Below are positions 15,238 to 23,455 of a stretch of DNA of 64,000 nt, one piece after another. Each line of letters begins with the position of its first letter. Positions within the stretch are counted from its first letter, which is position 1. The notes beneath the pieces are model-generated. The model saw only the letters and a list, made by a program, of their open reading frames with translations, was not told the origin of the DNA and did no database searches. A program made the translations under genes and the position numbers. The stretch is from positions 1-64,000 of the IMG/VR virus record IMGVR_UViG_3300027418_000009. The stretch is one strand, 5' to 3'. This DNA comes from a virus.

Positions 15238-15560
15238 TGAATAACAATAAATTTTATATTCTGGTTGCCGACTGGTGTCCATATTGCAGAGCAGCAAAGA
15301 GTGCTATCTTTGATCTGGTAGAAAAGTATTACTCAAATAATAACATTGTTTTAATTGAAGATAGTGCAAATGAGTATAGAGAGATTTCTTCACAACTAGA
15401 AGCAGATATGATTCCAGCATTTGTAATAGCAGATGAAAATGGGAAAAAGATTAAGGCTTATGACGGCTCAGATAGATCATTTGAGGCACTTCTTGGTTTC
15501 TATGCTGAGAATACAGGAACAAAGGTTCTTGAAGAAGACCAACCAATTTATAGCAACTAG
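15237..15560 (+). CDS. thioredoxin-fold protein, CPYC type (glutaredoxin-like)
   Basis: FYILVADWCPYCRAAK is a thioredoxin-fold active site with the CPYC sequence of glutaredoxins. The cis-Pro region is DMIPAFVIAD. Phage glutaredoxins commonly supply electrons to ribonucleotide reductase; none is visible here. Overlaps the previous stop by one base and is followed by a second thioredoxin. Confidence 0.82.
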   Translation: MNNNKFYILVADWCPYCRAAKSAIFDLVEKYYSNNNIVLIEDSANEYREISSQLEADMIPAFVIADENGKKIKAYDGSDRSFEALLGFYAENTGTKVLEEDQPIYSN

Positions 15561-15568
15561 GAGTAGTT

Positions 15569-15829
15569 ATGTCAACAGTATTATATTTTACAGCCCAATG
15601 GTGCGGTCCTTGCAAGGCAATGAAGCCAATTGTTGAAGAGTTTGAAAAAGAATATTTAGAGCCATCAGTCATAAGGATTGATGCTGATGATGAATTCAAA
15701 TTGGCTCAAGAGCATAAAATTCAGGCTGTTCCTACTTTTATTCTTTTGTCTGAAGAAGGCGAAGAGTTGAATCGTTGGAAGGGTCCAATGAATAAGGAAA
15801 AGTTTAAAAAATTTGCTTTAGGAGAATAA
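15569..15829 (+). CDS. thioredoxin
   Basis: TAQWCGPCKAMKP is the classical thioredoxin active site and AVPTFILL holds the cis-Pro. The protein is short (86 aa, about 20 less than typical) but has all core elements. It is a disulfide reductase for phage or host enzymes. GGAG-like spacing to the ATG is good. Confidence 0.9.
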   Translation: MSTVLYFTAQWCGPCKAMKPIVEEFEKEYLEPSVIRIDADDEFKLAQEHKIQAVPTFILLSEEGEELNRWKGPMNKEKFKKFALGE

Positions 15830-15830
15830 C

Positions 15831-16160
15831 GTGAATCCAGACGATCAGATTGAAAATATGATCCTTGATGGATCGCTAGAGGTTTCTGGGATTGATGAGG
15901 AGACTGGAGAGTTTCTTTATACTTTTACAGAAAAACTAGCAAAAAACTATCCAGAACTATATAAAGATACACAAACATATTTCTCAAAAGAAATGATGTT
16001 CCTGTGGGAAAATAATTTTGTTGTTATGGATGTTACAGATTCAAACCCTTTGGTTTCATTAACAGAAAAAGCATTGGACAAAGAAGAGGTGGCAAAACTA
16101 AGTCCAGAGGTTCAAATAATGCTTAAAGAGGTTGTAAGAGTCCTGTATTTTGATGAATGA
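15831..16160 (+). CDS. hypothetical protein, paralogue of the gene at 2871
   Basis: GTG start. Residues 8-40 (MILDGSLEVSGIDEETGEFLYTFTEKL) match the 2871 product; this copy carries an extra acidic helical half and ends YFDE. Unknown function. Its stop codon abuts the -10 box of the next gene. Confidence 0.7.
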   Translation: MNPDDQIENMILDGSLEVSGIDEETGEFLYTFTEKLAKNYPELYKDTQTYFSKEMMFLWENNFVVMDVTDSNPLVSLTEKALDKEEVAKLSPEVQIMLKEVVRVLYFDE

Positions 16161-16166
16161 TATAAT
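16161..16166 (+). promoter_or_regulatory. -10 box for leaderless transcript
   Basis: TATAAT followed by exactly 6 nt and then ATG at 16173. Confidence 0.55.
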
Positions 16167-16172
16167 TAAACT

Positions 16173-16601
16173 ATGATAAGCCTAGAGTATTTTGTTGGTG
16201 CTTTTGTTGGCATATTTTTTATTATTTTTATTCAAAACAAAAACAAAATAAAGATTAATAAAAAAGACTTTGTTATTAAGTATAGCCAGTCTCACATGCT
16301 TGAAATAGTTAAACCCTTACTTCCACCTCAAGAAGGTAAAAAAATAAATAAAAATACACAGGCATACAAGCATGAAGAAAAAACCAATGTTCGTGTAATA
16401 GTTTTAGATGGTCAGGCTTTTTGGATCAGGGACAACCTGTTTTATTCTGCCGACTTTTTGGGGGATGTGATTGATAAAGACTCAACATCCGTAGTTGACA
16501 CAATGGGTATGGACAAGGTACAATTAGACAAGATGCTTTTTATAATAGATCAACTAAGAGATGGGAAAGACAATGATAGTAGCAGTTCAGGGAACAAGTA
16601 G
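16173..16601 (+). CDS. membrane-anchored hypothetical protein, 142 aa
   Basis: Residues 4-22 form one N-terminal membrane segment; then a Lys-rich region and a soluble domain (VRVIVLDGQAFWIRDNLFY, later DKVQLDKMLFIIDQL). The Ser-rich end overlaps the next gene. Function unknown. Confidence 0.65.
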   Translation: MISLEYFVGAFVGIFFIIFIQNKNKIKINKKDFVIKYSQSHMLEIVKPLLPPQEGKKINKNTQAYKHEEKTNVRVIVLDGQAFWIRDNLFYSADFLGDVIDKDSTSVVDTMGMDKVQLDKMLFIIDQLRDGKDNDSSSSGNK

Positions 16602-16923
16602 TTTTAGTGACTACAACGTGTTTCTTCGTGCTATGGGTGTTGCCATGTCAGCATTAAAAGATGAAGATCAGTATTTCTATGTTTACTCAGCAGGTCCAGG
16701 TGCTCTTAACTCCATGGTCTCTGAGTTTGTAAACTTATCTGAAAGAGGAATGAAATCTCGTGGAAAGAAGATAAAGTTTTATAAAGTAGCACCAAGTTGG
16801 ATAGAGGATAATCTGGTAGATATAAACTACTTTGCATTCTTTTCATTGCCAAATGAGCAGCAATCTAAACTTGTAGAAAAGGCATTAAATCAAAATATTG
16901 AAACCGCAATATTTAGTTACTAA
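16573..16923 (+). CDS. SLOG-like small protein, 116 aa
   Basis: MIVAVQGTSSFSDYNVFLRAMG begins with a Rossmann-type strand and G-T-S-S-F turn like nucleotide-binding SLOG proteins, and YVYSAGPGALNSMVSEF adds a second such strand-turn. ATG 16573 gives this clean start; ATG 16561 would add four residues. The SLOG assignment is inferred. Confidence 0.6.
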   Translation: MIVAVQGTSSFSDYNVFLRAMGVAMSALKDEDQYFYVYSAGPGALNSMVSEFVNLSERGMKSRGKKIKFYKVAPSWIEDNLVDINYFAFFSLPNEQQSKLVEKALNQNIETAIFSY

Positions 16924-16932
16924 GGGAGAGAA

Positions 16933-17142
16933 ATGAATATTACATCATTAGAAAAAATGGAAGAAGTCGTTGCAAAGAACAAGTCCTTGTTTTGGGATGG
17001 ATGGACAGTGGTAAACTCATATGTTTCTGATAAGGCAAGAACTTCTAACCAAGGTGCTTTTAGGAATGGTCAATGGCATTTTCAAAAGCGCTTTGAACCA
17101 ACAACACTTGGCTGGGATATACCTGATAAGTTTGTAGGATAG
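16933..17142 (+). CDS. hypothetical protein, 69 aa
   Basis: Strong AGGGAGAG site. The sequence (MEEVVAKNKSLFWDGWTVV, AFRNGQWHFQKRF, GWDIPDKFV) has a Trp-rich pattern I associate with small conserved actinophage proteins. Function unknown. It lies directly before the WhiB gene. Confidence 0.65.
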   Translation: MNITSLEKMEEVVAKNKSLFWDGWTVVNSYVSDKARTSNQGAFRNGQWHFQKRFEPTTLGWDIPDKFVG

Positions 17143-17143
17143 T

Positions 17144-17431
17144 ATGCCTAAGCATGAGTGGAAAGACGATGGACTTTGTTTAGACTATGATACAAACTTA
17201 TTCTTTGATAAGTATGAAGAGGATGCATTTCTTAGACCAGCAGTAGATAAACTTTGTTCCACGTGTCCAGTTTCAAATACTTGCTTTGCAGTGGGCATAT
17301 CTCAAAAAGAATGGGGAGTGTGGGGAGGAGTATTCCTTGAAAGTGGTATAATATCTAAGGAGTTTAATAATCATAAGACTAAAGAGGCCTGGGCAAATAC
17401 TTGGGAAGCACTAACAATAGAAAAAGGATAA
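17144..17431 (+). CDS. WhiB-family Fe-S transcription factor
   Basis: Cys12, Cys38, Cys41 and Cys47 give the C-Xn-C-X2-C-X5-C set that binds a 4Fe-4S cluster, followed by the GVWGG turn (58-62) and a basic, AT-hook-like end (NNHKTK). WhiB proteins occur only in Actinobacteria and their phages and bind the sigma-factor region 4 at promoters. A phage copy could redirect host transcription or affect superinfection and cell division. It is the best single clue to host phylum in the window. Confidence 0.92.
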   Translation: MPKHEWKDDGLCLDYDTNLFFDKYEEDAFLRPAVDKLCSTCPVSNTCFAVGISQKEWGVWGGVFLESGIISKEFNNHKTKEAWANTWEALTIEKG

Positions 17432-17432
17432 A

Positions 17433-18446
17433 ATGACAGCCACAACAATACTTCATAACACTACTGAACGCAATCCTGTTTTCAAATATTCTTGGCACCC
17501 TCAAATTTTGGGGGGACAAGGGCAATCACATAGGTTTCTAAATACTCCAGTAGTACCAGGAGAGGTAAATCTTAAGTTAGTAGAGCGTGATCCGAATACG
17601 ATGGTTTTTGTATCAGATCAGCCAAAGGTTTTTATGACTATGTTTAACGGACCATATCACTTTTTTCATGAGACGGTTGCTCCTTTTTTATATCAATTTG
17701 AAAAGACTCCAGAAGCATTATTCATATTTGATATTAGAAACATGTATGAAATGGACGAAAAATATCTAAAAATGTTTTCAAGACTACTATCAAAACTTAA
17801 AGCAAACTTTAGATTTATTAAAACAGATGAGTCAACAAATATAGTTGCTGATAACTTTTATACTCAGACCACACTAAATGATGATGTCAATCCAGGAAAT
17901 GCTGTTTATGATCTTTGCAGAAAGTTTATTATTACAGAAGATGTAAAGCCTTTTAGAAAGGTTTATCTAAGCAGAAAGTCTATGGGCAATAGGGACTATG
18001 AAGACACATTTGTTGATGGCCCATCATTTAAAAATGATAACAGGATAGATAATGAAGAAATTTTAGAAAACTTTTTTACTTCTATTGGGTTTGAAGTTGT
18101 AAGTCCAGATATAAAATTTGAAACATTTGAGGATCAAGTAAAGTTCTTTTATGAAACTGAAACCCTTGTTCATTTAACTGGTGGAGGTGGCACAAACGCT
18201 ATTTTTATGCAACCAAGATCAAACATAGTTGAGTTAGTAACTACAATGGTTGTAAATAATAATACAAGAGAGGATGGAATGAAGGACTCAGAAGAAGCCC
18301 TACATCATTTCTATTCAGCATATGCATTCAATAAAGATCACAACTACATAAGCATACAAAATAAAAGCAGAAAAGCAACAGACATTGTAAACAAAATAAA
18401 CAATGACAAACTTCTTTCTGCAATATTTGAAAGGATTACCACGTGA
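17433..18446 (+). CDS. GT61-like glycosyltransferase (copy 1)
   Basis: The 337-aa protein follows the GT61/DUF563 pattern: RKVYLSRKSMGNRDYED, NRIDNEEILENFFTSIGFEVVSPD, F-DQVKFFYETETLVHLTGGGGTNAIFMQP. GT61 enzymes transfer pentoses or hexoses to glycans. It starts a five-gene glycan cassette and shares a domain with the next gene (tandem duplication). Modification of host wall glycan or virion glycans is inferred. Confidence 0.8.
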   Translation: MTATTILHNTTERNPVFKYSWHPQILGGQGQSHRFLNTPVVPGEVNLKLVERDPNTMVFVSDQPKVFMTMFNGPYHFFHETVAPFLYQFEKTPEALFIFDIRNMYEMDEKYLKMFSRLLSKLKANFRFIKTDESTNIVADNFYTQTTLNDDVNPGNAVYDLCRKFIITEDVKPFRKVYLSRKSMGNRDYEDTFVDGPSFKNDNRIDNEEILENFFTSIGFEVVSPDIKFETFEDQVKFFYETETLVHLTGGGGTNAIFMQPRSNIVELVTTMVVNNNTREDGMKDSEEALHHFYSAYAFNKDHNYISIQNKSRKATDIVNKINNDKLLSAIFERITT

Positions 18447-19435
18447 GCATATCAACAATAAAACAGACAAACAAAGACCATCTAACACACTATGAAGGTT
18501 ACTACACTATAGAGTTTGATCGGCCTAGTTTAAGGTTTGACATAGTACACCCAAAAGAAGGTCATGTTGAAGAATTCACTGATACTTTTCCTTCTTTTTG
18601 TTCTCCTGATAAAAAGATTTTGTTGTCATTAAATATTGGAATGTATAATTTTTACTATACCTGCGTTCCTGCAATATTGTTATCGCACAGAGAACAACCA
18701 GATGCAACATTGCTATTAGACTCTTCTGGAGTTACTTGGGAAGATGAAAAAAGTTACTATAAGTTTCTTAAAAGATTCCTAGATGATCTTGGAATAAAGT
18801 ACATCATTGAAGACATGTCTAAGTTTAGTAAAATTTATATTAATAACTTTTATTCAGCAGATTGGTTTACAAGATCAGAAGATGAACTTGAACTGCTTTA
18901 TAAGGCTGTAATGCCGTATGTAAAAAATCCATCAGTGAGACCATTTAGAACTGTCTATATAAGTAGAGGCAAAGTAGAGGACAGAACTTTTAAATATACT
19001 AAGCCAGGAGCCAGTTTTGCTGGAGACAATAGAATTTTAGATGAAGAAGTTCTTGAGAAATTCTTTATTGATAATGGGGTTGAAGTTATCTATCCAGAAG
19101 ACATTCCAGATTTTGCAGATCAGATAAATTACTTTTACGAAACAAAGACATTGATTTCTTTAACAAGTTCTGGAATAGCAAACTCTTTATTCATGAAACC
19201 AGGTGGAACAATTCTTGAGATAGTGACACCTCTTCTTCAAGCAATGGGAAATCCTTTCGATCCAAATAATCCAGTAGATGTCAGAGAAGACATTCATCAC
19301 ATATACAATGCGATGGCTTACAACAAAAATCACTATTACTTATCAATACAAAATCATGATAGACAATCACAAACTATTATTAATAAGATGCTAAATCATG
19401 ACTCTTTCTCCTCTCTTGTTAGAAACAATAAATGA
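18443..19435 (+). CDS. GT61-like glycosyltransferase (copy 2)
   Basis: GTG start, overlapping copy 1 by 4 nt. The layout is the same: FRTVYISRGKVEDR, NRILDEEVLEKFFIDNGVEVIYPED, QINYFYETKTLISLTSSGIANSLFMKPGG. Copy 1 has GGGG where this one has SSG in the ligand loop, so donor or acceptor may differ. The copies are clearly diverged, so the duplication is old. Confidence 0.8.
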   Translation: MSISTIKQTNKDHLTHYEGYYTIEFDRPSLRFDIVHPKEGHVEEFTDTFPSFCSPDKKILLSLNIGMYNFYYTCVPAILLSHREQPDATLLLDSSGVTWEDEKSYYKFLKRFLDDLGIKYIIEDMSKFSKIYINNFYSADWFTRSEDELELLYKAVMPYVKNPSVRPFRTVYISRGKVEDRTFKYTKPGASFAGDNRILDEEVLEKFFIDNGVEVIYPEDIPDFADQINYFYETKTLISLTSSGIANSLFMKPGGTILEIVTPLLQAMGNPFDPNNPVDVREDIHHIYNAMAYNKNHYYLSIQNHDRQSQTIINKMLNHDSFSSLVRNNK

Positions 19436-20787
19436 AAAAATTAATAATATTTGATCTTGATGGTGTCCTTATTGATAGCAAGGGGATGCACTTTGATGCT
19501 TTAAATAAGGCTCTTGCTGGTGTAGATGAAAAGTATGTTATATCTAAAGAAGAGCAGGCAACAATATATGAAGGTCTTCCTACTCACTCCAAGTTAAACC
19601 TTTTGTCAGATCGCAAGGGACTTAGCAAGGAGAGCCATAGAGATATCTGGATGGACAAACAAAGAATAACTGTAGATATGTTTAGCAACATACCCGAAGA
19701 CACTGAGTTAATTTCTTTCATGGAATTAATAAAGAAAAATAATATTAATATTGCTGTTGCCAGCAATAGTATTTTAGAAACAATTGAGATATGTTTAACA
19801 AGACTAGGAATCAAAGATTTTGTAGAGCATATAGTTAGTAACGAAGATGTTAAACATCCTAAGCCTCACCCAGAAATGTATTGGAAGGCAATGTCATATT
19901 TCGGCTGCATCACTGATGATACTATTATATTTGAAGATAGCATTGTTGGAAGGATTGCTGCTATTGATAGCAAGGCTACCTTAATAAAAGTAAAAAATAG
20001 AAGAGATCTAGACTTAGATAAAATTGAAAAGGCTGTTACTATATTACTATCAAATAAAGGTTCTTGGAAGGAGTCTAACCTGAACGTTCTAATACCCATG
20101 GCAGGGGCTGGAAGCCGTTTTGCGGAGGCTGGATACGCTTTCCCTAAGCCACTTATAGATGTACACGATAAACCCATGATTCAGGCTGTGGTGGACAATC
20201 TGGCTATTGAGGCTACCTACACATACATTGTACAAAAATCTCACTTTGAGAAATATAATCTTAGTTATCTTCTTAATGCTATAACCCCTAACTGCAATAT
20301 TGTGCAGGTAGATGGAGTAACAGAAGGAGCAGCAGTAACATGCCTATTGGCTAAAGAGTTTATCAACAATGACGAGCCTCTAGTAATGGCTAACTCTGAT
20401 CAAATAGTTGATTGGAATAGTAGAGAGTTCTTGTATGAAATGCATAGCAAGAATGCTGATGGTGGCATTGCTACCTTCAAGTCTACCCATCCAAAATGGT
20501 CATATGCGAAAGTAAATGAATTGGGACTGGTAACTGAGGTTGCTGAAAAGAAACCTATTAGTGATGATGCTACTGTTGGTATTTATTATTGGAAGCACGG
20601 ATCTGATTTCGTAAAGTATGCAGAGCAGATGATTGAAAAAGATATCAGAGTAAATGGTGAGTTCTATACTTGCCCTGTTTTTAATGAGGCTATTGGAGAT
20701 GGAAAGCAAGTTTATACAACCACAGTTAATAAGATGTGGGGCATTGGAACTCCAGAAGACCTTAATTACTATCTATCAAATAAATAA
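19432..20787 (+). CDS. HAD phosphatase-nucleotidyltransferase fusion, 451 aa
   Basis: Residues 1-205 are a beta-phosphoglucomutase-type HAD hydrolase (FDLDGVLIDS, then HPKPHPEMYW, then FEDSIVG). Residues 213-451 are a sugar-1-phosphate nucleotidyltransferase (LIPMAGAGSRFAEAGYAFPKPLIDV with the G-G-R-PKP signature, then ANSDQIVDW). Together they could process a sugar phosphate and make its NDP form for the adjacent GT61 enzymes. The fusion is unusual and stays in one frame without a break. Confidence 0.85.
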   Translation: MKKLIIFDLDGVLIDSKGMHFDALNKALAGVDEKYVISKEEQATIYEGLPTHSKLNLLSDRKGLSKESHRDIWMDKQRITVDMFSNIPEDTELISFMELIKKNNINIAVASNSILETIEICLTRLGIKDFVEHIVSNEDVKHPKPHPEMYWKAMSYFGCITDDTIIFEDSIVGRIAAIDSKATLIKVKNRRDLDLDKIEKAVTILLSNKGSWKESNLNVLIPMAGAGSRFAEAGYAFPKPLIDVHDKPMIQAVVDNLAIEATYTYIVQKSHFEKYNLSYLLNAITPNCNIVQVDGVTEGAAVTCLLAKEFINNDEPLVMANSDQIVDWNSREFLYEMHSKNADGGIATFKSTHPKWSYAKVNELGLVTEVAEKKPISDDATVGIYYWKHGSDFVKYAEQMIEKDIRVNGEFYTCPVFNEAIGDGKQVYTTTVNKMWGIGTPEDLNYYLSNK

Positions 20788-20789
20788 CA

Positions 20790-21581
20790 ATGAAGATATT
20801 TTTTAATTGTTTGGTCTATAAAGATCCAGATGTTGTAGGCGATTTAATTCTTAATATTAAAAAGTTTGTAAAAGATCCTGTGATTGTTTTGCATGTGTCA
20901 CCTGATTTTAATGATTTTGATTTCAATAGATTTTCTTCTATAAATAATGTTTATATTAATCCTAACAGATATGCTCATGGTCAATGGGGTACAAAAATAA
21001 AAGCATTGGTTTCAAACCATGACCTGCTAATAAGCAAGAGCATAGGCTTTGATTATGAGATTATATTTTATCCTAAGATGTTGTTTATTAGACATGGGAT
21101 AGAAGAATATTTAGATGGAGTTGATGCTTGTATGCCAACGCCAACAAAAGAAAAAAGAGATGCAATGGAGTACGCATTAAATACAAAAATGGATGTCTTT
21201 ACTGAAGAAGAAAAAACCTTTTTTAATAATGACATTGAAAAGTTTTTGGTAGAGGGTATTTCTTTTAGTAAAACAATTTCAAACAGAATGTATGAAATGA
21301 TAAAGTGCACACCTCTGTATAATAGAGAGGGTCATTGCTATGAAGAGTTTATAGTCCCCACTGTAGCCAAGTATTTTTCAGAAAAAGTAAAGGACTATCC
21401 TGGTATAATTAGTTATTGGGACCTATCTATAGAAGACCTAAAGTTGATTTTAAGCGGGGAAATAAATAAATTTTCTTCGTTTTTCACAGATAGTCAGAAT
21501 ATAGATCAGGTATACTTAGTTCATAAGGTAGACTATGGGTATAACAATCCCGTACGAAAGTTAATAAGGGAGATAACATGA
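20790..21581 (+). CDS. putative glycosyltransferase-like protein, 263 aa
   Basis: The N-terminus (MKIFFNCLVYKDPDVVGDLILNIKKF, VIVLHVSPDF, INPNRYAHGQW) resembles GT14/core-2-type branching enzymes, whose N-terminal domain has such strands. HGIEEYLDGVDACMP could be the acceptor side. No clear DXD motif. Assignment rests on this pattern and on the glycan cassette context. Confidence 0.5.
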   Translation: MKIFFNCLVYKDPDVVGDLILNIKKFVKDPVIVLHVSPDFNDFDFNRFSSINNVYINPNRYAHGQWGTKIKALVSNHDLLISKSIGFDYEIIFYPKMLFIRHGIEEYLDGVDACMPTPTKEKRDAMEYALNTKMDVFTEEEKTFFNNDIEKFLVEGISFSKTISNRMYEMIKCTPLYNREGHCYEEFIVPTVAKYFSEKVKDYPGIISYWDLSIEDLKLILSGEINKFSSFFTDSQNIDQVYLVHKVDYGYNNPVRKLIREIT

Positions 21582-22018
21582 TTAAAATAGCACACCGTGG
21601 TAATGTGATGGGGCCAGTTCCAGTATTGGAAAATCGCCCAGACTACTTACTTGATGCAATCGCACAGGGTTATGATGTAGAGGTAGATGTTTGGTGGCAT
21701 CAAAATGCAATATGGTTTGGTCATGATGAGCCACAATACATTGTTTCACCAGAAGAGTTTTACAAGATCAGAGATAAGGCTTGGTTTCATTGCAAGGACT
21801 TCAATGCTTTAGATCATTTTATTAATAAGCAGCCAACAGCAAGATTCTTTTGGCACCAACAAGATGACTTCACACTAACAAGTAACGGATACATCTGGAC
21901 CTATCCAGGTAAGGCAACTGGAAGTAATTCTATTAAGGTTGATCTTAGATTAGATAGTAATGAATTAATGTACACTCCTGCGGGGATTTGCACAGACTAC
22001 CCGTATCTGATACAATAG
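21578..22018 (+). CDS. GDPD/PI-PLC-like phosphodiesterase-fold protein, 146 aa
   Basis: IAHRGN, LENRPDYLLDAIAQGYDVEVDVW and FGHDEPQY match the start of glycerophosphodiester phosphodiesterases, with the His, Glu and Asp metal ligands. It is only about half the usual length and stops after CTDYPY, so the C-terminal half of the barrel is missing or rebuilt. Overlaps the previous gene by 4 nt. It may act on teichoic acid or lipid glycerophosphates; inferred. Confidence 0.65.
   Translation: MIKIAHRGNVMGPVPVLENRPDYLLDAIAQGYDVEVDVWWHQNAIWFGHDEPQYIVSPEEFYKIRDKAWFHCKDFNALDHFINKQPTARFFWHQQDDFTLTSNGYIWTYPGKATGSNSIKVDLRLDSNELMYTPAGICTDYPYLIQ
21988..22016 (+). promoter_or_regulatory. sigma-70-type promoter
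   Basis: TTGCAC (21988-21993), a 17-nt spacer and TACAAT (22011-22016) with an upstream TG. It overlaps the end of the GDPD-like gene and would drive the small-gene operon from 22042. Confidence 0.6.
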
Positions 22019-22041
22019 ATATCTAATAGATAGGCTTCATA

Positions 22042-22248
22042 ATGTTTTCATGGGTATTAGCCGTAATTGGCGTTACAGGCATCTTCTTTGTTGGTCGTAA
22101 GACCATTTGGGGATGGTATGTGTTATTGTTTAATGAAGTACTTTGGATTGCTTATGCTATCAATACAGATCAGTATGGTTTTATATTTAGTGCATTAGCC
22201 TATGCTGCTGTTTATATTAAGTCCTACCTACATTGGAAGAGAGAATAG
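22042..22248 (+). CDS. small membrane protein, 68 aa
   Basis: Three hydrophobic segments with GRKTIWGW and EVLWIAYAINTDQYGF, a pattern I associate with small PnuC-like or actinophage membrane proteins. Function unknown. No strong ribosome-binding site. Confidence 0.65.
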   Translation: MFSWVLAVIGVTGIFFVGRKTIWGWYVLLFNEVLWIAYAINTDQYGFIFSALAYAAVYIKSYLHWKRE

Positions 22249-22250
22249 TA

Positions 22251-22487
22251 ATGTATACAGATTCAATGAGAAGAGCCTTTAGATCACTTAGAGGACCAAA
22301 GAATTTTGAACTTCAAATAGTAGATCATGACAACTTTTTAACAGTAAAGGCAAGTGAAAAACAATTTATGAGCCTTTCTGGTGAAGAAAGAAAAGAAGCA
22401 GTAGAATATATGGTTCGTGCAAAAAAAGCCCTAGAAGACAACGGAGCAATTGTACTCTTAGTTCGTGAAGGAGGCAAAGAAGATTAA
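22251..22487 (+). CDS. hypothetical protein, 78 aa
   Basis: Start at 22251, two bases after the previous stop. Soluble, mixed alpha/beta (FELQIVDHDNFLTVKASEKQF, then a helix and AIVLLVREGG). Family not recognised. Its end contains the AAGGAGG site of the next gene. Confidence 0.65.
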   Translation: MYTDSMRRAFRSLRGPKNFELQIVDHDNFLTVKASEKQFMSLSGEERKEAVEYMVRAKKALEDNGAIVLLVREGGKED

Positions 22488-22623
22488 GAATATAATTATT
22501 TGTAAAATAATTGGACACAAAAGCAGAATATCTAAATGTCCATTTACTTTAAACGTTTACGATGTATGTGATAGATGCCAAGGCACAGTGATCATTGGAA
22601 GTTGGAATCCAAATGAACAGTAA
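22483..22623 (+). CDS. small zinc-binding protein, 46 aa, possible ATT start
   Basis: No ATG, GTG or TTG fits. An AAGGAGG site (22468-22474) sits 8 nt before an ATT whose last base begins the TAA stop of the previous gene, copying the ATGA-type overlap seen elsewhere. The alternative in-frame GTG at 22465 has no site. The product has CKIIGHKSR, a single Cys, then CDRC, a likely zinc knuckle. Confidence 0.5.
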   Translation: MKNIIICKIIGHKSRISKCPFTLNVYDVCDRCQGTVIIGSWNPNEQ

Positions 22624-22702
22624 CTCAGAGATATGGTTTGATGATGAGTTTCCTAGAGATGGAAGTTTAGACTATTATGTATGGAGGGATTTAAATGATT
22701 AA
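22613..22702 (+). CDS. acidic micropeptide, 29 aa
   Basis: ATG 22613 overlaps the previous gene and the stop overlaps the next start. The acidic, aromatic product (SEIWFDDEFPRDGSLDYYVW) has no recognised family. Tight overlaps on both sides favour a real gene. Confidence 0.45.
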   Translation: MNSNSEIWFDDEFPRDGSLDYYVWRDLND

Positions 22703-23120
22703 CACTATTGTTTCTTTAATATTTCTTATTTTGTTTCTTTTTTCTTTTTTTTCATCTTCACACTTCTGGCTTGAAAATAAAAAACTCAAGGTTCTTGTTG
22801 CTCAAACAAAAATAGATCTTGAAATTGCTTCAAAGTTTTTTGTAGAAGAGTTTAATGAAAAACAAGATAATGAACAACAGGCAAAAGATGATTTTATAAA
22901 ATTTTTGTCAGAATCTCGTGACTGGTCATATACCTACATAGAGGATGTTCAGAGTACGATTGGTAAGTTTATTAAAGATATTGAGCCAGAAATAAAATAT
23001 TTTGACGAGTATGGGGTTGTTGGCTCAGCGTATCCTCACTACTATTCAATGAAGAAGATCTCTTCTGCCTATAAAGAACTAAAGGGGCTTCTTCCTGAAG
23101 ACTATGGTAAACTAGAGTAG
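22695..23120 (+). CDS. membrane-anchored helical protein, 141 aa
   Basis: Residues 3-22 form an N-terminal membrane segment, followed by a long helical, acidic domain (LKVLVAQTKIDLEIASKFFVEEF, DWSYTYIEDVQSTIGKFIKDI). The layout is like small membrane-tethered coiled-coil phage proteins. GGAGGG precedes the ATG. Function unknown. Confidence 0.65.
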   Translation: MINTIVSLIFLILFLFSFFSSSHFWLENKKLKVLVAQTKIDLEIASKFFVEEFNEKQDNEQQAKDDFIKFLSESRDWSYTYIEDVQSTIGKFIKDIEPEIKYFDEYGVVGSAYPHYYSMKKISSAYKELKGLLPEDYGKLE

Positions 23121-23290
23121 TGATAGAATTAAAAAATCCTAAAGATTTGCCTTACGCTGGCTATCAAGTCTGCGAAGTAAAAGACTGCAAAGAACAGTCT
23201 GAAAAAATTTGGGCATCTTCAGAAATAAGAATAATAGATTTATGCTTAAAGCATTACGATCAATTGAGAAATGAAAGGTATACACCATGA
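23120..23290 (+). CDS. small Cys/His protein, 56 aa
   Basis: GTG start overlaps the last base of the previous gene. Residues show C-x4-C, then a second C-x2-H (YQVCEVKDC, LCLKH), a zinc-site pattern. Function unknown. Confidence 0.6.
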   Translation: MIELKNPKDLPYAGYQVCEVKDCKEQSEKIWASSEIRIIDLCLKHYDQLRNERYTP

Positions 23291-23445
23291 AAGATATTAT
23301 ATTATCAATACTAACAGGTTTTGGGTGTGGCGTAGTATTTGCTGCATTCAAATTGCCAGTACCAGCACCACCAGTTTTTGCGGGAGTCGCAGGAATTATT
23401 GGTCTATGGATTGGTTTTACAGTACTAACAAAATTCATATCCTAG
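23287..23445 (+). CDS. XapX-domain membrane protein, 52 aa
   Basis: ATG overlaps the previous stop (ATGA). MKDIILSILTGFGCGVVFAA, KLPVPAPP and GIIGLWIGF follow the XapX (DUF1427) pattern: two membrane segments joined by a Pro-rich turn. XapX proteins are small bacterial membrane proteins of unknown role; finding one in a phage operon is uncommon. Confidence 0.75.
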   Translation: MKDIILSILTGFGCGVVFAAFKLPVPAPPVFAGVAGIIGLWIGFTVLTKFIS

Positions 23446-23455
23446 GAGGAATAAA

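Noticed and set aside
16573-16923. SLOG-like gene as a defence (e.g. CBASS/Thoeris-type) effector
   Set aside because: Only a nucleotide-binding-like start is visible; no partner enzyme or effector domain in the operon.
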